From Pyxicephalus adspersus (taxonomy: Eukaryota > Chordata > Amphibia > Anura > Pyxicephalidae), in assembly GCF_032062135.1 (NCBI RefSeq), contig NC_092869.1, positions 43,489,534 to 43,553,533 of the forward strand: a DNA stretch of 64,000 nt, read 5' to 3'. The position numbers and the translations under genes are program-made. Of the stretch, positions 34,641 through 47,180 are shown piece after piece (the first letter of the stretch is position 1; every line of letters starts with the position of its first letter). Below the pieces are notes generated by a model that searched no databases, was not told where the DNA came from, and worked only from the letters and a program-made list of their open reading frames with translations.

Positions 34641-35880
34641 ATCCTTCTAACCCTGCACCCCAATACCAACAACCTATGCCCCTGCACATCAATATCTACC
34701 GCCCATACCCCCTTCACCTCAATACCTACAGCCTGTAACTCCTGCCCCCCATACCTACATTATATGCCCCTGCACCTCAATATCTAATGCCCATACCCCC
34801 TTCACTCCAATATCTTCAGCCTGTAACCCCTGCACCCCAAACCTACATCCTATGCCCCTGCACGTCAGTATCCACCGCCCATACCCCCTTCACCTCAATA
34901 CCTACAGCTTGTAACCCCTGCACCCCATATCTACATCCTATGCCCCTGCATTCCAATACCTACAGCCTATCCTCCCCTATAACCTTAGGATTACAGCCTA
35001 TGCCCCCTTCCCCCAATACCTACAACCTATGCCCCCTGCACCTCATTATCTACAGCCTGTACCCCCAGCACCCTATACCTACATTCTATGCCCATAAAAC
35101 CCAATATCTATAGCTTGTGCCCCCTACACCCCAATATCCATGGCCTATGCCCACTGCACCCCAATATCTACAACCTATGCCCCTGCGCTCCAATACCGAC
35201 AGCTTGTGACCTACAGCCTTCGCCCCCCTATACCCCAATATCCACAGCCCATACCCCCTTCACCCCAATATCTACAGTCTGTGCCCCCTTACAGCCCAAA
35301 ATCTACAACCTATGCCCCTGCACTGCAATATCGACAGCCTGTGCTCCCTATACTCTATTATCCACAACCTGTTCCCCTTGCACCCCAATATCTACAGTCT
35401 GTTCCAACTTGAAATCTACAACCTTTGCCCCTAAACCCCAATATCCACAGCCTATGCCCGCTGCACCCCAATACCTACAGTCTGTGCCCCCTACACCCCA
35501 AAATATTTAACCTAAGCCCCTAAAACCTATTATCTATGTCCTGTGTCCCCTACATCCCAATATCTACAGCCTATGACCTGCATCCCAACTGTTACAGCCT
35601 GTTCCCCTGTACCCCGATATCTATAGCCTGTGCCCCCTTCAACCCAAAACCTGCAGCCTATGCCCCTAAAACCCAATATCTACATCCTGTGTCCCCTACA
35701 TCCCAATATCTCCAGCCTATGACCTGCACCCCAATATTTACAGCCTGTTTCCCCTGTACCCCGATATCTACAGCCTGTGCCCCCTACACCCCAAAATCTA
35801 CAGCCAATGCCCCTAAAACCCAATATCTACAGCCTATGCCCCCTGTAACCTTATATCTTTAGCCTTGGCCCCCTGTGCAT
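34641..35880. repeat. 30-bp minisatellite, about 40 units
   Basis: Units of mostly 30 bp around CAATATCTACAGCCTATGCC and CCCTGCACCC. Because 30 is a multiple of three, the forward frames stay open for over 100 codons; these are not genes. Confidence 0.93.
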
Positions 35881-36064
35881 ATATTTGTATCTATGTTTGT
35901 CTACATATAAATTATACTATACTATGCTTGGTATCCTGTATATTGGATTTCATAAAATATAAATAACCCGAAACCCATTGTATTCCCTGAACCCCAAAAT
36001 ACTTACATTCCCTGAACTATGTCCCCATTGCTAAATTATCTAAGTTATCCAGCCATTGGATGTA

Positions 36065-36210
36065 CACTGATCAGCCAAACAAGTGAATGGATAATACTCT
36101 GGGAATAATAGGGGGTATATTTGTGGCAGCCAGAGAAAAGTCAGTTCTTGAAGGTGATGTGTTGGAAACAGGAAAAATGTTCAGATCTGAGAAACTGCTG
36201 AAGGTCCACC
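36065..36210 (+). mobile_element. Tc1-like transposon 5' fragment
   Basis: Starts CACTGATCAGCC right after a TA dinucleotide, as for Tc1/mariner ends. It contains GGAAACAGGAAAAATG...CAGATCTGAG, matching the start of the transposase remnant at 43688. No transposase body follows. Confidence 0.65.
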
Positions 36211-38219
36211 ATTGCACCAGAAGCCCCAACATTCCTTGCAAGACACCTGAAGCAGAATGAAAGCTGTGATTGGCTGATTCAGTTCAGGGATGGGTGAATC
36301 AGCTGCTGTAGGTGAACTGGCCCTTTAGGCTAATATAAATACAGATACGCTATATTCATACAATGAGATCACTGCTGTAATAATCCAAAGCGGAGAGATA
36401 TTTAATACAACGTTTAATGTCATTTGCTGCTAAAAAAAATGTTGATGGTAATTTTAAAGCGCAGAGCTGATGATGAGAGACGTTTAATAAGTGCGCCTTG
36501 CGGTCTTATTGCCATTATAACCGGCAATAACGGACTTATTAATTCTGTGTCACCGTCTCAGCCACTTGCTAATGCTCAGCAATGCTTGTGAGTACTTTGA
36601 GGAGAGGGACGTTCAGGGCATTAGAATCACCAAATAAACAAAACAATTTACATTGACTCAACCAAACAGTCAGTATATACCACATAATGGGAAGAAAAAT
36701 GACACACACAAACAGATGAATCATGAGATTCACCCAGAATTCCTCCCATGGTCAATTAACTGACTAAGCACCTTCCCCCTCCAGAGCCTGATCGGCCCAT
36801 GGTGCAAGACCTCCCACTCCCAGCCTAATATCTGCTATGACTGAGCTAGTATGGGGAGATGTCCATGCTGAAAAGCCATCATTGCTTATATGTAAATCTC
36901 AGCTTGAGCTATTGAGGTCTGAAAACACAAAGATTTCACCAACAAGCAGAAAACAGACTGTCCCGACAATGTGAAAATCAGCCAAAAGCTCCCCCTCCTG
37001 GCTTCTAAAGAGAATGCAAAGTACCGATGTAAAATATTTTCTCACTGCATTGTTTGCTGATATTATTTCAGCCCTGATAATAAAAAAAAAATGTACAAAG
37101 CTCCTTCCATTTCCTTTACAATAGTCAATAATAAATAATTACATTGATTTGTATATTTAATTACAGATTTACAAATAAAATAATGCAAGGATATGCGAGT
37201 ATAACACACAATGACCCCATTTGAAGCATTTTCCTCTACATTTGTGCAGGTGACTCAGCTTGGTACATTTAAAGATCTGGATGTTGTCACAGATTTGGGC
37301 CCCTTGTGATCCCCTGGCCTCGGAATGCTCGCTTCTCTCTATATTATCTTTAAAAGTCAGCAGAGAGTTTTAGCGGGAGCTCCGCCTGTGACTCTGAAAA
37401 CTTTGGCATTTGTGATGAGATGAGATTTGGTGCCCCTGGGGGCCCCTTGTAGGCGATGTGTGGATGTCAGTGGAAGGTAATAAATGCAGGGAGAGAATGA
37501 GGAATTATGCCAGGCAAAGAACAATCACAATATAAAATGAGGAGCACGGCGGGGTCACCGCGGCCGGAGAAAGAATTCCGAGGATTAGACATCTCGTCCA
37601 GATTGGTGAAATACTTAAATGAAAGTAGAACAGAGAGCGGTAAATGAGGTGACACGTAGAAGGTGACCCCACTAACGCTGCCTAAACACCCATTGGGCCC
37701 TCACCACTGGCCTAATGTACAGAACCGGCCCCGTAATACGGACATAGCCGTGCTGCTCGTCCCACGCCGACAACACACAATTTATTAACATGGAACAGAG
37801 TGGCTATCGGCGACCTCCCACGCTGCAATATAGGGGGAGCGGAACAATCTTCATCACCTGGTGACCCCAAAACAACTTTCCTATATACCCAACAGGACAG
37901 GTTGTCCCCGTGTGTCACATGACCAAAATGTATCAAATAGAAGAAAATTGTTCTCAGACAAAGAGACGATGATTGGGAAATTGGGAAAGTTAAAATATTT
38001 ACAACTTTGTTCTCCAAACTTTAGGTGGCTGTTCAGATCATGAAATTTACCCTGTGGGGTCCCTGAAACCCTGCTCAGTACCTGAACAGAGCCACATTCC
38101 AGGGTACAAGTGACACCCATATATAACTTGTTAGAGTATTATCAGCCAATACAGCCACCTCCATCTTTGCTCCATGTCTTGGTGTCCTTCTGGGGCGGTT
38201 CACAAGAACAGGAAAATCT
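36211..38219. other. No gene seen
   Basis: AT-rich, non-repetitive-looking sequence with no supported exon. Confidence 0.45.
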
Positions 38220-39046
38220 CAAAATTGGGGAGGGGCGGAGACACAAACTACTGGGGGGAAATCTTCCCATTGTGGAAGGGGCAGAGACACAAACTACTGG
38301 GGGAAATATCCCCATTGTGGGAGGGGCAGAGACACAAACTACTGGGGGAAATATCCCCATTGTGGGAGGTGCAGAGACACAAACTACTGGGGAAATCTCC
38401 CCATTGTGGGAGGGCCAAGGACACAAACTACTGGGGGAAATCTCCCCATTGTGGGAGGGGCAGAGACACAAACTACNNNNNNNNNNNNNNNNNNNNNNNN
38501 NNNNNNNNNNNNNNNNNNNNNNNNNNNNNNNNNNNNNNNNNNNNNNNNNNNNNNNNNNNNNNNNNNNNNNNNNNNNNNNNNNNNNNNNNNNNNNNNNNNN
38601 NNNNNNNNNNNNNNNNNNNNNNNNNNNNNNNNNNNNNNNNNNNNNNNNNNNNNNNNNNNNNNNNNNNNNNNNNNNNNNNNNNNNNNNNNNNNNNNNNNNN
38701 NNNNNNNNNNNNNNNNNNNNNNNNNNNNNNNNNNNNNNNNNNNNNNNNNNNNNNNNNNNNNNNNNNNNNNNNNNNNNNNNNNNNNNNNNNNNNNNNNNNN
38801 NNNNNNNNNNNNNNNNNNNNNNNNNNNNNNNNNNNNNNNNNNNNNNNNNNNNNNNNNNNNNNNNNNNNNNNNNNNNNNNNNNNNNNNNNNNNNNNNNNNN
38901 NNNNNNNNNNNNNNNNNNNNNNNNNNNNNNNNNGGGGAAATCTCCCCATTGTGGGAGGGGCAGAGACACAAACTACTGGGGGAAATCCCATCATGGGGGG
39001 GGGGTCATTGACACAAACTTCTAGGAGAAATCTCTCCATTGTGGGA
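38220..39046. repeat. 45-bp minisatellite, locus 1 (contains a gap)
   Basis: Units of 45 bp: GCAGAGACACAAACTACTGG followed by GGGAAATCTCCCCATTGTGG and GAGGG. The internal GGGGAAATCTCCCC is a palindrome. The array is interrupted by an assembly gap and continues beyond it in the same phase. The same unit makes a second array at 45097-45380. Confidence 0.95.
38477..38933. other. Assembly gap (Ns)
   Basis: 457 undetermined bases inside the 45-bp minisatellite. Confidence 0.99.
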
Positions 39047-39051
39047 TTGGT

Positions 39052-39300
39052 GCAGGCAATATTAGTTCCTGAATATTACCTGGTCCCAGCCTTTTGCAAC
39101 CTTTGTACAAGAAAGCATAAAGGAGGGGATCAACATGTGGAGCCAATGAGTTCATGAGTTGACACAAAGCACACTGAAAGGAGGAACCAGAAAAAGTGCA
39201 TCACTCTTTGTTTCCCCTTTCACGAGTTGGGTGTTTGTCCGGGATGACCTGGGCTCAGATGAAATGGGTTATATGATCTTGGTTAAAGCCCAGACACATT
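39052..39300 (+). mobile_element. Endogenous retrovirus-like LTR end and leader, copy A
   Basis: 39228-39245 reads TGGGTGTTTGTCCGGGAT, 15 of 18 identical to the tRNA-Pro primer-binding site of gammaretroviruses, just after a CTTTCA that could end an LTR. The upstream TAGTTCCTGAATATTACCTG and CCAGCCTTTTGCA align with copy B at about 41460-41497, and the sequence after the site aligns too. No gag, pol or env frame follows. Confidence 0.55.
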
Positions 39301-39400
39301 GTAGGAGGGGCAGAAAATCAATTATGTTAATGAAATGTCCTGTAAGTCTAAATGTAACTGAAAATTCAAATAAAGTGAACATTACCCAACACAGGGTTTA

Positions 39401-41455
39401 GTAAGTAAACACCCAGGAAGGGACCCCGTTAGGTGCTCTCTGTATTCTGGCTACAATAAACTCTCTGAAAGTAGCACAGTTGCAGTGCTTACTTCAAATC
39501 ATTGGAGGGCTTTCACTTTAATCCTGGAATTATTATTCCTGAACATAAAGAAATGATGATTTCCTTGGATCATGGTATAAGCAGCCTGATATATAACAGA
39601 AACATAAATCATCCCCTGCCTGTCTGTCTGTGTTCTCTGTGGATGAGGCCCCCTGTGCATTGCTCACTTCCGATAATATCACAATTTAATACTCAGAGTC
39701 GGTTATTTGTGGAAATCAGATCAGAGAACAATATAGGCAGCTCCATGAATATACGGCAATAAATGCCCCCCAGGTACCCGGCTCACTTCCTGCCACTTCG
39801 TTAGCTTCTGTCCATGGTTAAAAGTTAAGGAAAGAAAGAAGAATCTCTCAGCGGACTGCAGTCTGTGCCGAGAAGCCCGAAACCTGAAACGTGTGAGCGT
39901 ATCCTATATGTCAGATACATATCTACTGACATGGTATAATCACATTACAGGTTCAAATTGTCATCACACATCCAGTAAAATCTCCCCCCTTCGCAGTGAA
40001 TATTGCATTACCGCAACAAGCGGAACATGTACTGCACTCCACATAAATGCATTACTGATTAACCCTCTTCACTCCATTCAATGTAAATATGTCTGTCCCA
40101 ATGTGTGGCTTCGTCTTTCAGATTCCAAGATATAGCATTATTGTTCATTAATCTGGATCATCGGTGAAAACGTTGCCGCCAATTTAGCATTATTATGGTC
40201 ATGTACCTAACCAGGGTGCTAAATACTAAATATACAATATCCTAAAACTTGAGAATAGCTAAATTGAGGGATAAAATTCTACTAGGAGACAAAGTGGGGT
40301 CACTTCATAACAGGAAGTGCCTTAAAAAAACTTTGGCAGAATCACCAGGGATTATTTTATTCAAAGATTCAGATTTAATATGACTTTAATGCATTGTTTG
40401 TGGTTGGGTTTAAATTTACATCATCATCATGTTCATCACACAATCTGCACAAGAATATTGTAAGAAATTAATATACACAGCATAATTAGTCCCCCCCCAT
40501 GCTTCAATTACTGCAATAAACACTGATGAGTTTATGCTATAGACCCGGGAGAGAGGAACGAGACGCCTCAACCTTCATTATAATTTTTAATAATATCACC
40601 ATACACAGAGACGCCATCAGAGGATTCTTGCAGGAAGCATCACCTCTCCATAAGGGAATTGTGTCTTATATAAGATGAGGATTTAATACCTGTTCTCAAT
40701 TCGTAATCTTCTATCACATGACTGGGGTTACAGGTTCTCTTTAAACAGGTCATGTGACACGTCTGGAGCATGGAGTTTATCCTCAGAGATCTCTGAGAGT
40801 TACTTTGTTTATCCCAAACTTAATGAAAACATTTGGGAGATCCTCTGGAGTCAGAAAATAATAACATTGATGGCTGGGTGACAACCGTTCATGATGATTG
40901 ATTGATGTCTGGGGACATTGTATACAATGTTCTCATCTTAGTGGAAAGTTTTATGGAATGTCCAATCAGATACAAAGTTACATTTTAGGGGTTATTAGTC
41001 CTGTGTGACCGGGCTGTGCGCAGCATTTTAATTATGACTTAATATATAGGAGCTGTGTGAAGCCGGATGGGGAACAGCAAAGCTAACACACACAGCAATG
41101 TTCAGATTTCAACGTCTTTTATTCAACTTTTGATTGTGAACATGATAGAAAATGATTGACAGAAGGCAACCAATCAAATCTGATAGCCGGCAGAAAATTT
41201 CTGGATTTAAATAGATTGAACTGAATGAAAGAATAATTGTGATTGAATAATAACTGATTTAAAACAGGAAACCTAATATGCATTCTGATAGAGGAAGGTT
41301 ATATTTTCTTCACAAGGTGAAGACATAAATGCAGAAAAATTCTGTTATATACATTGGAATCTAAATTACCACTACTAAACCTTACCACCCGGGAGATATA
41401 ATGGACAAAAATGAATGCAGTTCTGTAATCAATATTTTAATTTGTAAATGAAAGC
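39401..41455. other. Sequence between the two retroviral-type leaders
   Basis: Includes ACAATAAACTCTCTGAAAG near 39451, which could be an LTR poly(A) region. Otherwise no coding remnant seen. Confidence 0.35.
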
Positions 41456-41645
41456 TATGTTAGTACCTGAAGCTTACCTGATATCAGCCTCTTGCATTCC
41501 CTGAACCTTGTAACAAAGAGAAATTAGAACGATAAACTTATCACTGCATTACTTCACTTTTCACTGTCTATTTATAGGTTGGGGGCTCGTCCGGGATACA
41601 ATGGACCCAATGGTAGTGGGTTAAGTGACAGGAGAAAGGATTGCA
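41456..41645 (+). mobile_element. Endogenous retrovirus-like LTR end and leader, copy B
   Basis: 41580-41597 is TGGGGGCTCGTCCGGGAT, an exact 18/18 match to the tRNA-Pro primer-binding site of murine-leukaemia-type retroviruses. The upstream 100 bases align with copy A (TAGTACCTGAAGCTTACCTG, CAGCCTCTTGCA). No viral coding sequence is recognisable downstream. Confidence 0.7.
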
Positions 41646-43680
41646 AATCTCTGGATTGAAACCAGTTGAAAACTATTGAAAAGTATTGCAACAAAGGTTG
41701 CTTTTGATATTTTATTCCTTTATAAGCTTCTTATTTTATATTCCAATTTATGTTGTTATAATCGGCAGAATTTCTTCTCAGGGACTGCTCTGTGTACAGT
41801 TACTCACTTGTATTCTCTCCATCTTAAAGCACCCATGCCAGGAACTTCATAGAGGTTAAGCCTAATTTAGGATGATACATGGACCTCACTGGCCACTAAG
41901 TTTCCTTCCTTTGACCCCCACATCACTTGGGGTGACTTAGGGGTCAAAGGAACTGCAGAGCACAATGGGGAATATGGGCAGCTGACAAGTGAGGAAGGCT
42001 GGAATTGGGAGGAGGTAGGAGACACAGCAAGCTGGATAGGTCAGAGGCAGCTCATTTACAATTCAGGATCCTAGGGCCCAGTAAATGCCCAGGGGGCCCA
42101 GCTGCAACCCTTGCATCAAACCAGAGAAATAAAACAGCTGGTTTAAGTTGTGCAGCCCCCCATCATTTCATCAGGAAGAATGAACTTAGGCAGCTGGTAT
42201 CATATAGGACTGGTAAAATCAATGCGCACTGGGGTTGGTTCTTCTGTACCAATCGCAGATGGGGTGAAAAATAAAATACACACAAATCTTCCATATTGGA
42301 CCGGTGCAGATCCTCTGCCCACACACAACAATCCTGCCTGTTTGCATTACACAGTCCTACATTTCTACAATTGAAGATTTTAGGGCCGCACACCAGGGAC
42401 TCGCAGATATAAATTGTTGGGATTTGGAAAAGGTTGTTGTCCTCCTCTGTGGACTGATTTAGTCTCGGCCCGCTGTGGGTTCTATCTGCTAGGAGCATGT
42501 TGTATTTATATAGTGAAATATTAAGCGACGTTCCACACGCGGTGCCACTTCCACACATAATTGAATGACATTTTATTTTTTTTATTATGCCCTAAATAGC
42601 TGCCAGGTTTGATGCTGGAAATGGCCGGCAGTGTTGGGCGGGGGGATGATAGCCGGGCTGAGGGGAGCGATTAAATTGTGTATTTATGGACAACGTCAGA
42701 GCGGCTGGCCGGCAGACTCTCCCATAATGGCGAGGCTGAGCTGCTGAGGTTTTAGTTTGGATATTTATAGTGCCAACATTAGCAGCTGCGCTGTACAAAG
42801 GTAGGGGATACAGAGGATGACAATATAACATTGTATTACATGGAGGATAGCAATAGGAAAATGTCCAGCAGAGCTGACAATCTAATCCGAGCAAAATTAA
42901 ATAAAACCATCCTTGGGCTCCAGTCAGTGACTTTCCTAGGTTGAGATGATGTCATCAGTATGCTGCGGGCAGGAGGAAGCATTTCCCAAGTCTCCCCTTC
43001 CCTCTCAGTGATCAAACTGAAATATTTTAAGTTTGTAGCACAAGGGGAGAGGATGGAGCAGAGGCTGCACACTGCCTGGGGGAGTTCTGAGATCTCTTAA
43101 AGGTAATAAATACGTGGAAGTGTTACACCGACACATTACTCAGCTTGCTGCACTACAGTGAACAAATATCTGGTGACAGGTCCTCTTGAAGTAGGTCCCC
43201 ATCACACACACCTTCATCGTATTTTAGAGTGTTGGATCTCTCCGAAGTATTTCTGGATTGCTGTGTGGATATTCCTCTGGGTGTTTATTATGTCTGTCCG
43301 CAGTTTAGTATTTTATGTTGTTGGGTCTTCACCTGTCTCCTCGGTCAGTGCCGCGGCAGTGATCAGAGCCGCGCTCCCTTTCATTACCCAGCGAAAGTCA
43401 CAGCCGGAGGAATTATTGATCATTGGTGTTTCCTGGTAGCGATCAGCTGTGATGTTTCTTTCTATCTGATATACAATCTGCCGCCGTGCCACAAATTGGA
43501 ATCAAAGTGTATGCATTATGTATTATTCAAAAATCTTTGAAGACTTTATTTCCCCTACAACTTCAGACTGTGGCCCCAGGACTGTGGTCAGCTGGAGATA
43601 TAACAAAAAAGTGGGGTACAAGGAAAAGGCCAATCCTGTGCCAAGCAGGGGGGCATATTCAGCAGCCAATGAGTAGTCAA
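41646..43680. other. No gene seen
   Basis: A diverged minus-strand LINE or SINE tail lies at about 42762-42895. The short dispersed segment GTTACACCGACACATTACTC...GGTGACAGGTCC is at 43118-43180. Confidence 0.45.
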
Positions 43681-43687
43681 TTGTGAA

Positions 43688-43990
43688 AGGTTATGAGTTG
43701 GAAGCAGGAAAAATGGACAAACCAGATCTGAACGACTTGGTAATAAGTCCAAATTGTGATGGCTGGGCAACGGGTCAGAGCTCCTTAAGAAAGCCGGTAT
43801 TGTAGGGTTTCCCGGTGTGCAGTGGGTTGTATCTACCAAAACTGCTCCAAAGTAGGGCCTCTGGTGATCATTGGGACCAAGGCCCACTGATGGAAGGTTA
43901 GCCCATCTGGTCCGATCCCACAGGAGCCACCAAAGCACAAATTGCTGCCATATCTAATGCTGGGCAAAAGAAAAAGGTTTATCACAGCGG
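43688..43990 (+). pseudogene. Tc1-like transposase N-terminal remnant
   Basis: Frameshifted forward frames recall the paired-like DNA-binding domain of Tc1-like transposases: DLNDL at the start, QIVMAG, then SRCAVGCIYQNCSK. A nucleotide block (CCATCTGGTCCGATCCCACA) continues into the region before the catalytic core. Stops and frameshifts are frequent and the DDE core is missing. Confidence 0.65.
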
Positions 43991-45096
43991 TGTATCTGGT
44001 GACCAATAATAGTGCTTATGGTGACTTCTGTCCAAATCCAAATCCAAAAAATTAGGTTGCAATGTGTTTTGTGAAGTTTTAGGTGTGGCAGGTTTTGGCT
44101 GACAATGGAGTGCACCTGTATTGCAATCTGTCCCCATGGCTGGCCAAATGTACTTTTTTGATGAGAATATAAAGTTCATGGAAGAAATTCCAACCGTTTC
44201 AACTTACAGCACAAAAATTATATTTAAGTCTTTGGCCACCATCTTTTTGAGTTAATAGCAAATCCCTGAACACAGCATCATCAAAATTTCCGAGTGGGAT
44301 CCATGGGTACTGATCCCTGGCCATTGGACTTGGAGAACCACTTAAGTCTGAGATCCTTGGATAGGAACATCACGCCATGGAGTGCCTGAATGATGCTACT
44401 AAGCAAATGTAATATAAGAGGGTATTTTCATTGTAAGCAGCAACATGTTTCCTGGGTCCTCAGACTTCCCTTCTTCAGGCCTAGGTAATAAAAATCTAAA
44501 ATCTTAAAATTTCCATGGAAATGTTTTGTGAAAAATGAAGATGATAAATCAAGATATTGATTAATAATCCCCCAAAATGTGTTGCAGCTTTCACAATAAA
44601 TTCCTTCCGATATCTCTCTGACATCATTCAGCCGCTCCAAGTTTTCATGAGACGATGAAGATGAATTACGATTGGTCGATGGCCCCCTCCAGGTTTCCTC
44701 CCGGCTCATCTTTTTTTTATAAAATCTTTGAAGAGTTTGGATTCCTCTGTAGAAGCATTTGGGAAGTTTTGTCTCGGCTTCCTCAGATCTGGCGCTTTAT
44801 ACATCAGTGTTTAGAATGGTGAAGCTCATTCCGGAGATTATACCTGTCAAGGAAGAAGCGGCGTTTTTCTTGGCTTCATAAACTTGTTTTATCTTTCTGG
44901 GATTTTGGGCAACATAAATGCAAATGAGACCTCGCTGAAAGTTGTTTTTCAATTAAAAAAAGCAATGTAATTAGCATCTGTAAAAGGCCGAAATCAGTGC
45001 TTACATACAAGCTGAGCTCCGCAGTCATAGGGTGGAAGAGGAAATGCCAGACGGATCCATGAAAAGGAGTTGGCAAAGCAATAAAAGCCCCAAATT
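43991..45096. other. No gene seen
   Basis: A minus-strand fragment of the GGAAACATGTTGC / GAAGAAGGGAAG repeat signature lies at about 44440-44500. No supported exon. Confidence 0.45.
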
Positions 45097-45380
45097 GTGG
45101 GAGAGGCAGAGACACAAACTACTGGGGGAAATCTCCCCATTGTGAGAGGGACAGAAACACAAACTACTGGGGGAAATCTCCCCATTGTGAGAGAGACAGA
45201 AACACAAACTACTGGGGGAAATCTCCCCATTGTGGGAGGGACAGAGACACAAACTGCTGGGGGAAATCTCCCTATTGTGGGAGGGACAGAGACACAAACT
45301 ACTGGGGGAAATCTCCCCATTGTGGGAGGGACAGAGACACAAACTACTGGGGGAAATCTCCCCATTGTGGGAGGGGCAGA
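45097..45380. repeat. 45-bp minisatellite, locus 2
   Basis: Six 45-bp units of the same sequence as the array at 38220-39046 (GGCAGAGACACAAACTACTG, GGGGAAATCTCCCCATTGTG). A single isolated unit follows at about 45615-45662. Confidence 0.95.
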
Positions 45381-45388
45381 GACTGGTT

Positions 45389-45616
45389 TGCATTGCAGAG
45401 AGGGATTTCCCTTCAGGGGGCGTTTCTGGTGGGGGGCTGAGCCATCAGCGCAGGACTTGAGAGAGTCCCCGGGTGATAGGAGTCCCGTGTCCCACGTGTT
45501 CCCGGGTGCTTACACATGGGACAGGGGACTAAATGCAAAAGAAGTAACAGCCGGGAAAAAAAAGTAAAATAAGTTTAAAAGTAAGTTATATGAACTATTG
45601 ATGCATAATTTCTCAG
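45389..45616 (+). repeat. 228-bp dispersed repeat, copy 1
   Basis: TTCAGGGGGCGTTTCTGGTG, GGGGGCTGAGCCATCAGCG and CACATGGGACAGGGGACTAA match 47181-47411 closely. Confidence 0.9.
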
Positions 45617-45744
45617 GGCAGAGACACAAACTACTGGCTGATCTCCCCATTGTGGGAGGGGCACAAAGTTAGGATATTTCACATTTTTTATTAGACCAGA
45701 TGTAATAGCCATGTACATTGTAGATTGGTGTTTTTTTTCAGGCG

Positions 45745-46092
45745 TCATTTGTGTATTTCCATACATAACACTGACACACATATAATTATATTTCTTGAAG
45801 TTTTTGTGTCCTGATGTCGGCGCAGTTTATAGAATTCTTTACATTCTGTGTCGGTTTGTTCTGAGCTGGATGACTGGTGATATAATTTAGTGTTCAGCGA
45901 TGAATTTTGCCGCTTTTGGGTAAAGCGTCGCAGAACATTTTCCATTGTGTCAGGTACATTGTTGCCCTGGGACGTTGTACCCATTGGCGCAGAAATCTCT
46001 GTTTTAAATTCCTGTTTGGTTGGCTCATATCGGAGCGGCAAGCGATGGGCTCCTGCAGATGGATCGTCGTCGCAGTTTTCCATACCCCCTTG
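45745..46092 (-). CDS. Possible coding exon or ORF, unrecognised
   Basis: On the minus strand a pyrimidine tract ending CTCTCTTCAAG precedes an ATG at 46083 that opens a 112-codon frame beginning MENCDDDPSAGAHRLPL, with NVLRRFTQKRQNSSLN in the middle. Composition is protein-like (charged, few rare runs) and not made of tandem repeats. A possible donor (AGAAT/GTAAAG) lies inside at about 45840. No family recognised and no partner exon found, so it could be a chance open frame. Confidence 0.2.
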   Translation of the reverse strand, partial: QGGMENCDDDPSAGAHRLPLRYEPTKQEFKTEISAPMGTTSQGNNVPDTMENVLRRFTQKRQNSSLNTKLYHQSSSSEQTDTECKEFYKLRRHQDTKTSRNIIICVSVLCMEIHK

Positions 46093-46952
46093 AAGAGAGA
46101 GGGAATTGATGAATTGCGTTTATGTGTTGCGTTATGTTCTTTACCTCCAGCGTCAGCTATAAAATATCGCCGCGCTCCTGGCGCTTCCTGTACGTATATA
46201 ATAGTTATTCTTGGTAACACAGCGCCAAGATAAGAAGATAATGTCTGAGAATCCTCACGACTCACTAACAATTCTCTTCATTGTCATATAGAACAAAACA
46301 TTCAATCTTATCACTGCCAGGAGACTCATTCTTTACTGGATAGAGACACAATATTCTCCCATTATAAAGCTCAACTTCAGGCAGATATAGAAATCACCAA
46401 TTAATGCACTAATGTATTCATTAAAATGTCATTAAAGTGTACCTGTCATTACCTTAATGGCATTGCACAGCCTACAGCGCTACACCTCTTAGTGCCAATC
46501 CATGTCTTTATCTGGCGGGTGGTTGCAAATGTAATCACTTCCTCTTACCTTCTATATATTTCTAATGACCCATTACTATGATTATTGGCGCTACTGGCTT
46601 ATAGGAATGTGTGACAGATCGCTGAGCTTGCACTATTATTAGAAATAATCAAAATCTGCATATTGGAGCACCTTGGGATATGTGGCTCTCAGGATGGGGA
46701 AAAAGATAACCAATTATGTGTGCAAAAACCATTAGGGGCTTTCCTTATAAATGATTCCCCCACCAATGATCATATCTCTCTACAGGTCTCCTTTCAGTTC
46801 CTATTAAAAATAATGACTTGTTCCGCCACCTATTGGCCGATCTCACCGTGCACAGCTGTCATATTAGAAAATTATGAATGAATCTAGAGAAAATTGTAAA
46901 GGGAATTATTTAGGAATAGAGCCCTAGGTGTAATGCTGTAGATTCGTTAGTA
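46093..46952. other. No gene seen
   Basis: No exon or repeat recognised, apart from a short AAAGTGTACCTGTCATTACC segment at about 46434. Confidence 0.4.
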
Positions 46953-47066
46953 CAGAGGTCGGAAAACTCCAGCTTTTAGGCCAAATACGGCCTAGCCAGT
47001 AGTCCGTTCTGGCCTAACGCCCCTCTAGTTTTTTAATGGATGATCCAGTCTAATCCCAGCCGGCAG

Positions 47067-47180
47067 GGGTCGGCAACCCGCGGCTCTGGAGCCTCCTTGT
47101 TGTGACTTCCTTCCCTAATTGCCATGGCCAGGGTTAACACTTCTGCCGCCGGGGTAAGGGGACACTCCCTCTTCTCCGTA
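47067..47180 (+). mobile_element. hAT-like left end of another family
   Basis: CAGGGGTCGGCAACCCGCGG is a typical hAT terminal repeat start, different from the flanking family after 14 bases. The right end was not identified. Confidence 0.5.

Noticed and set aside
34787..35862. Several 80-140-codon forward open frames rich in Pro, Tyr and Cys
   Set aside because: They are translations of a 30-bp minisatellite; all frames stay open because the period is a multiple of three.
34641..35880. CRISPR array
   Set aside because: Short tandem units without unique spacers in a vertebrate genome.
38110..39157. Frames of over 300 codons across 38-39 kb
   Set aside because: They read through a 45-bp minisatellite and 457 Ns.
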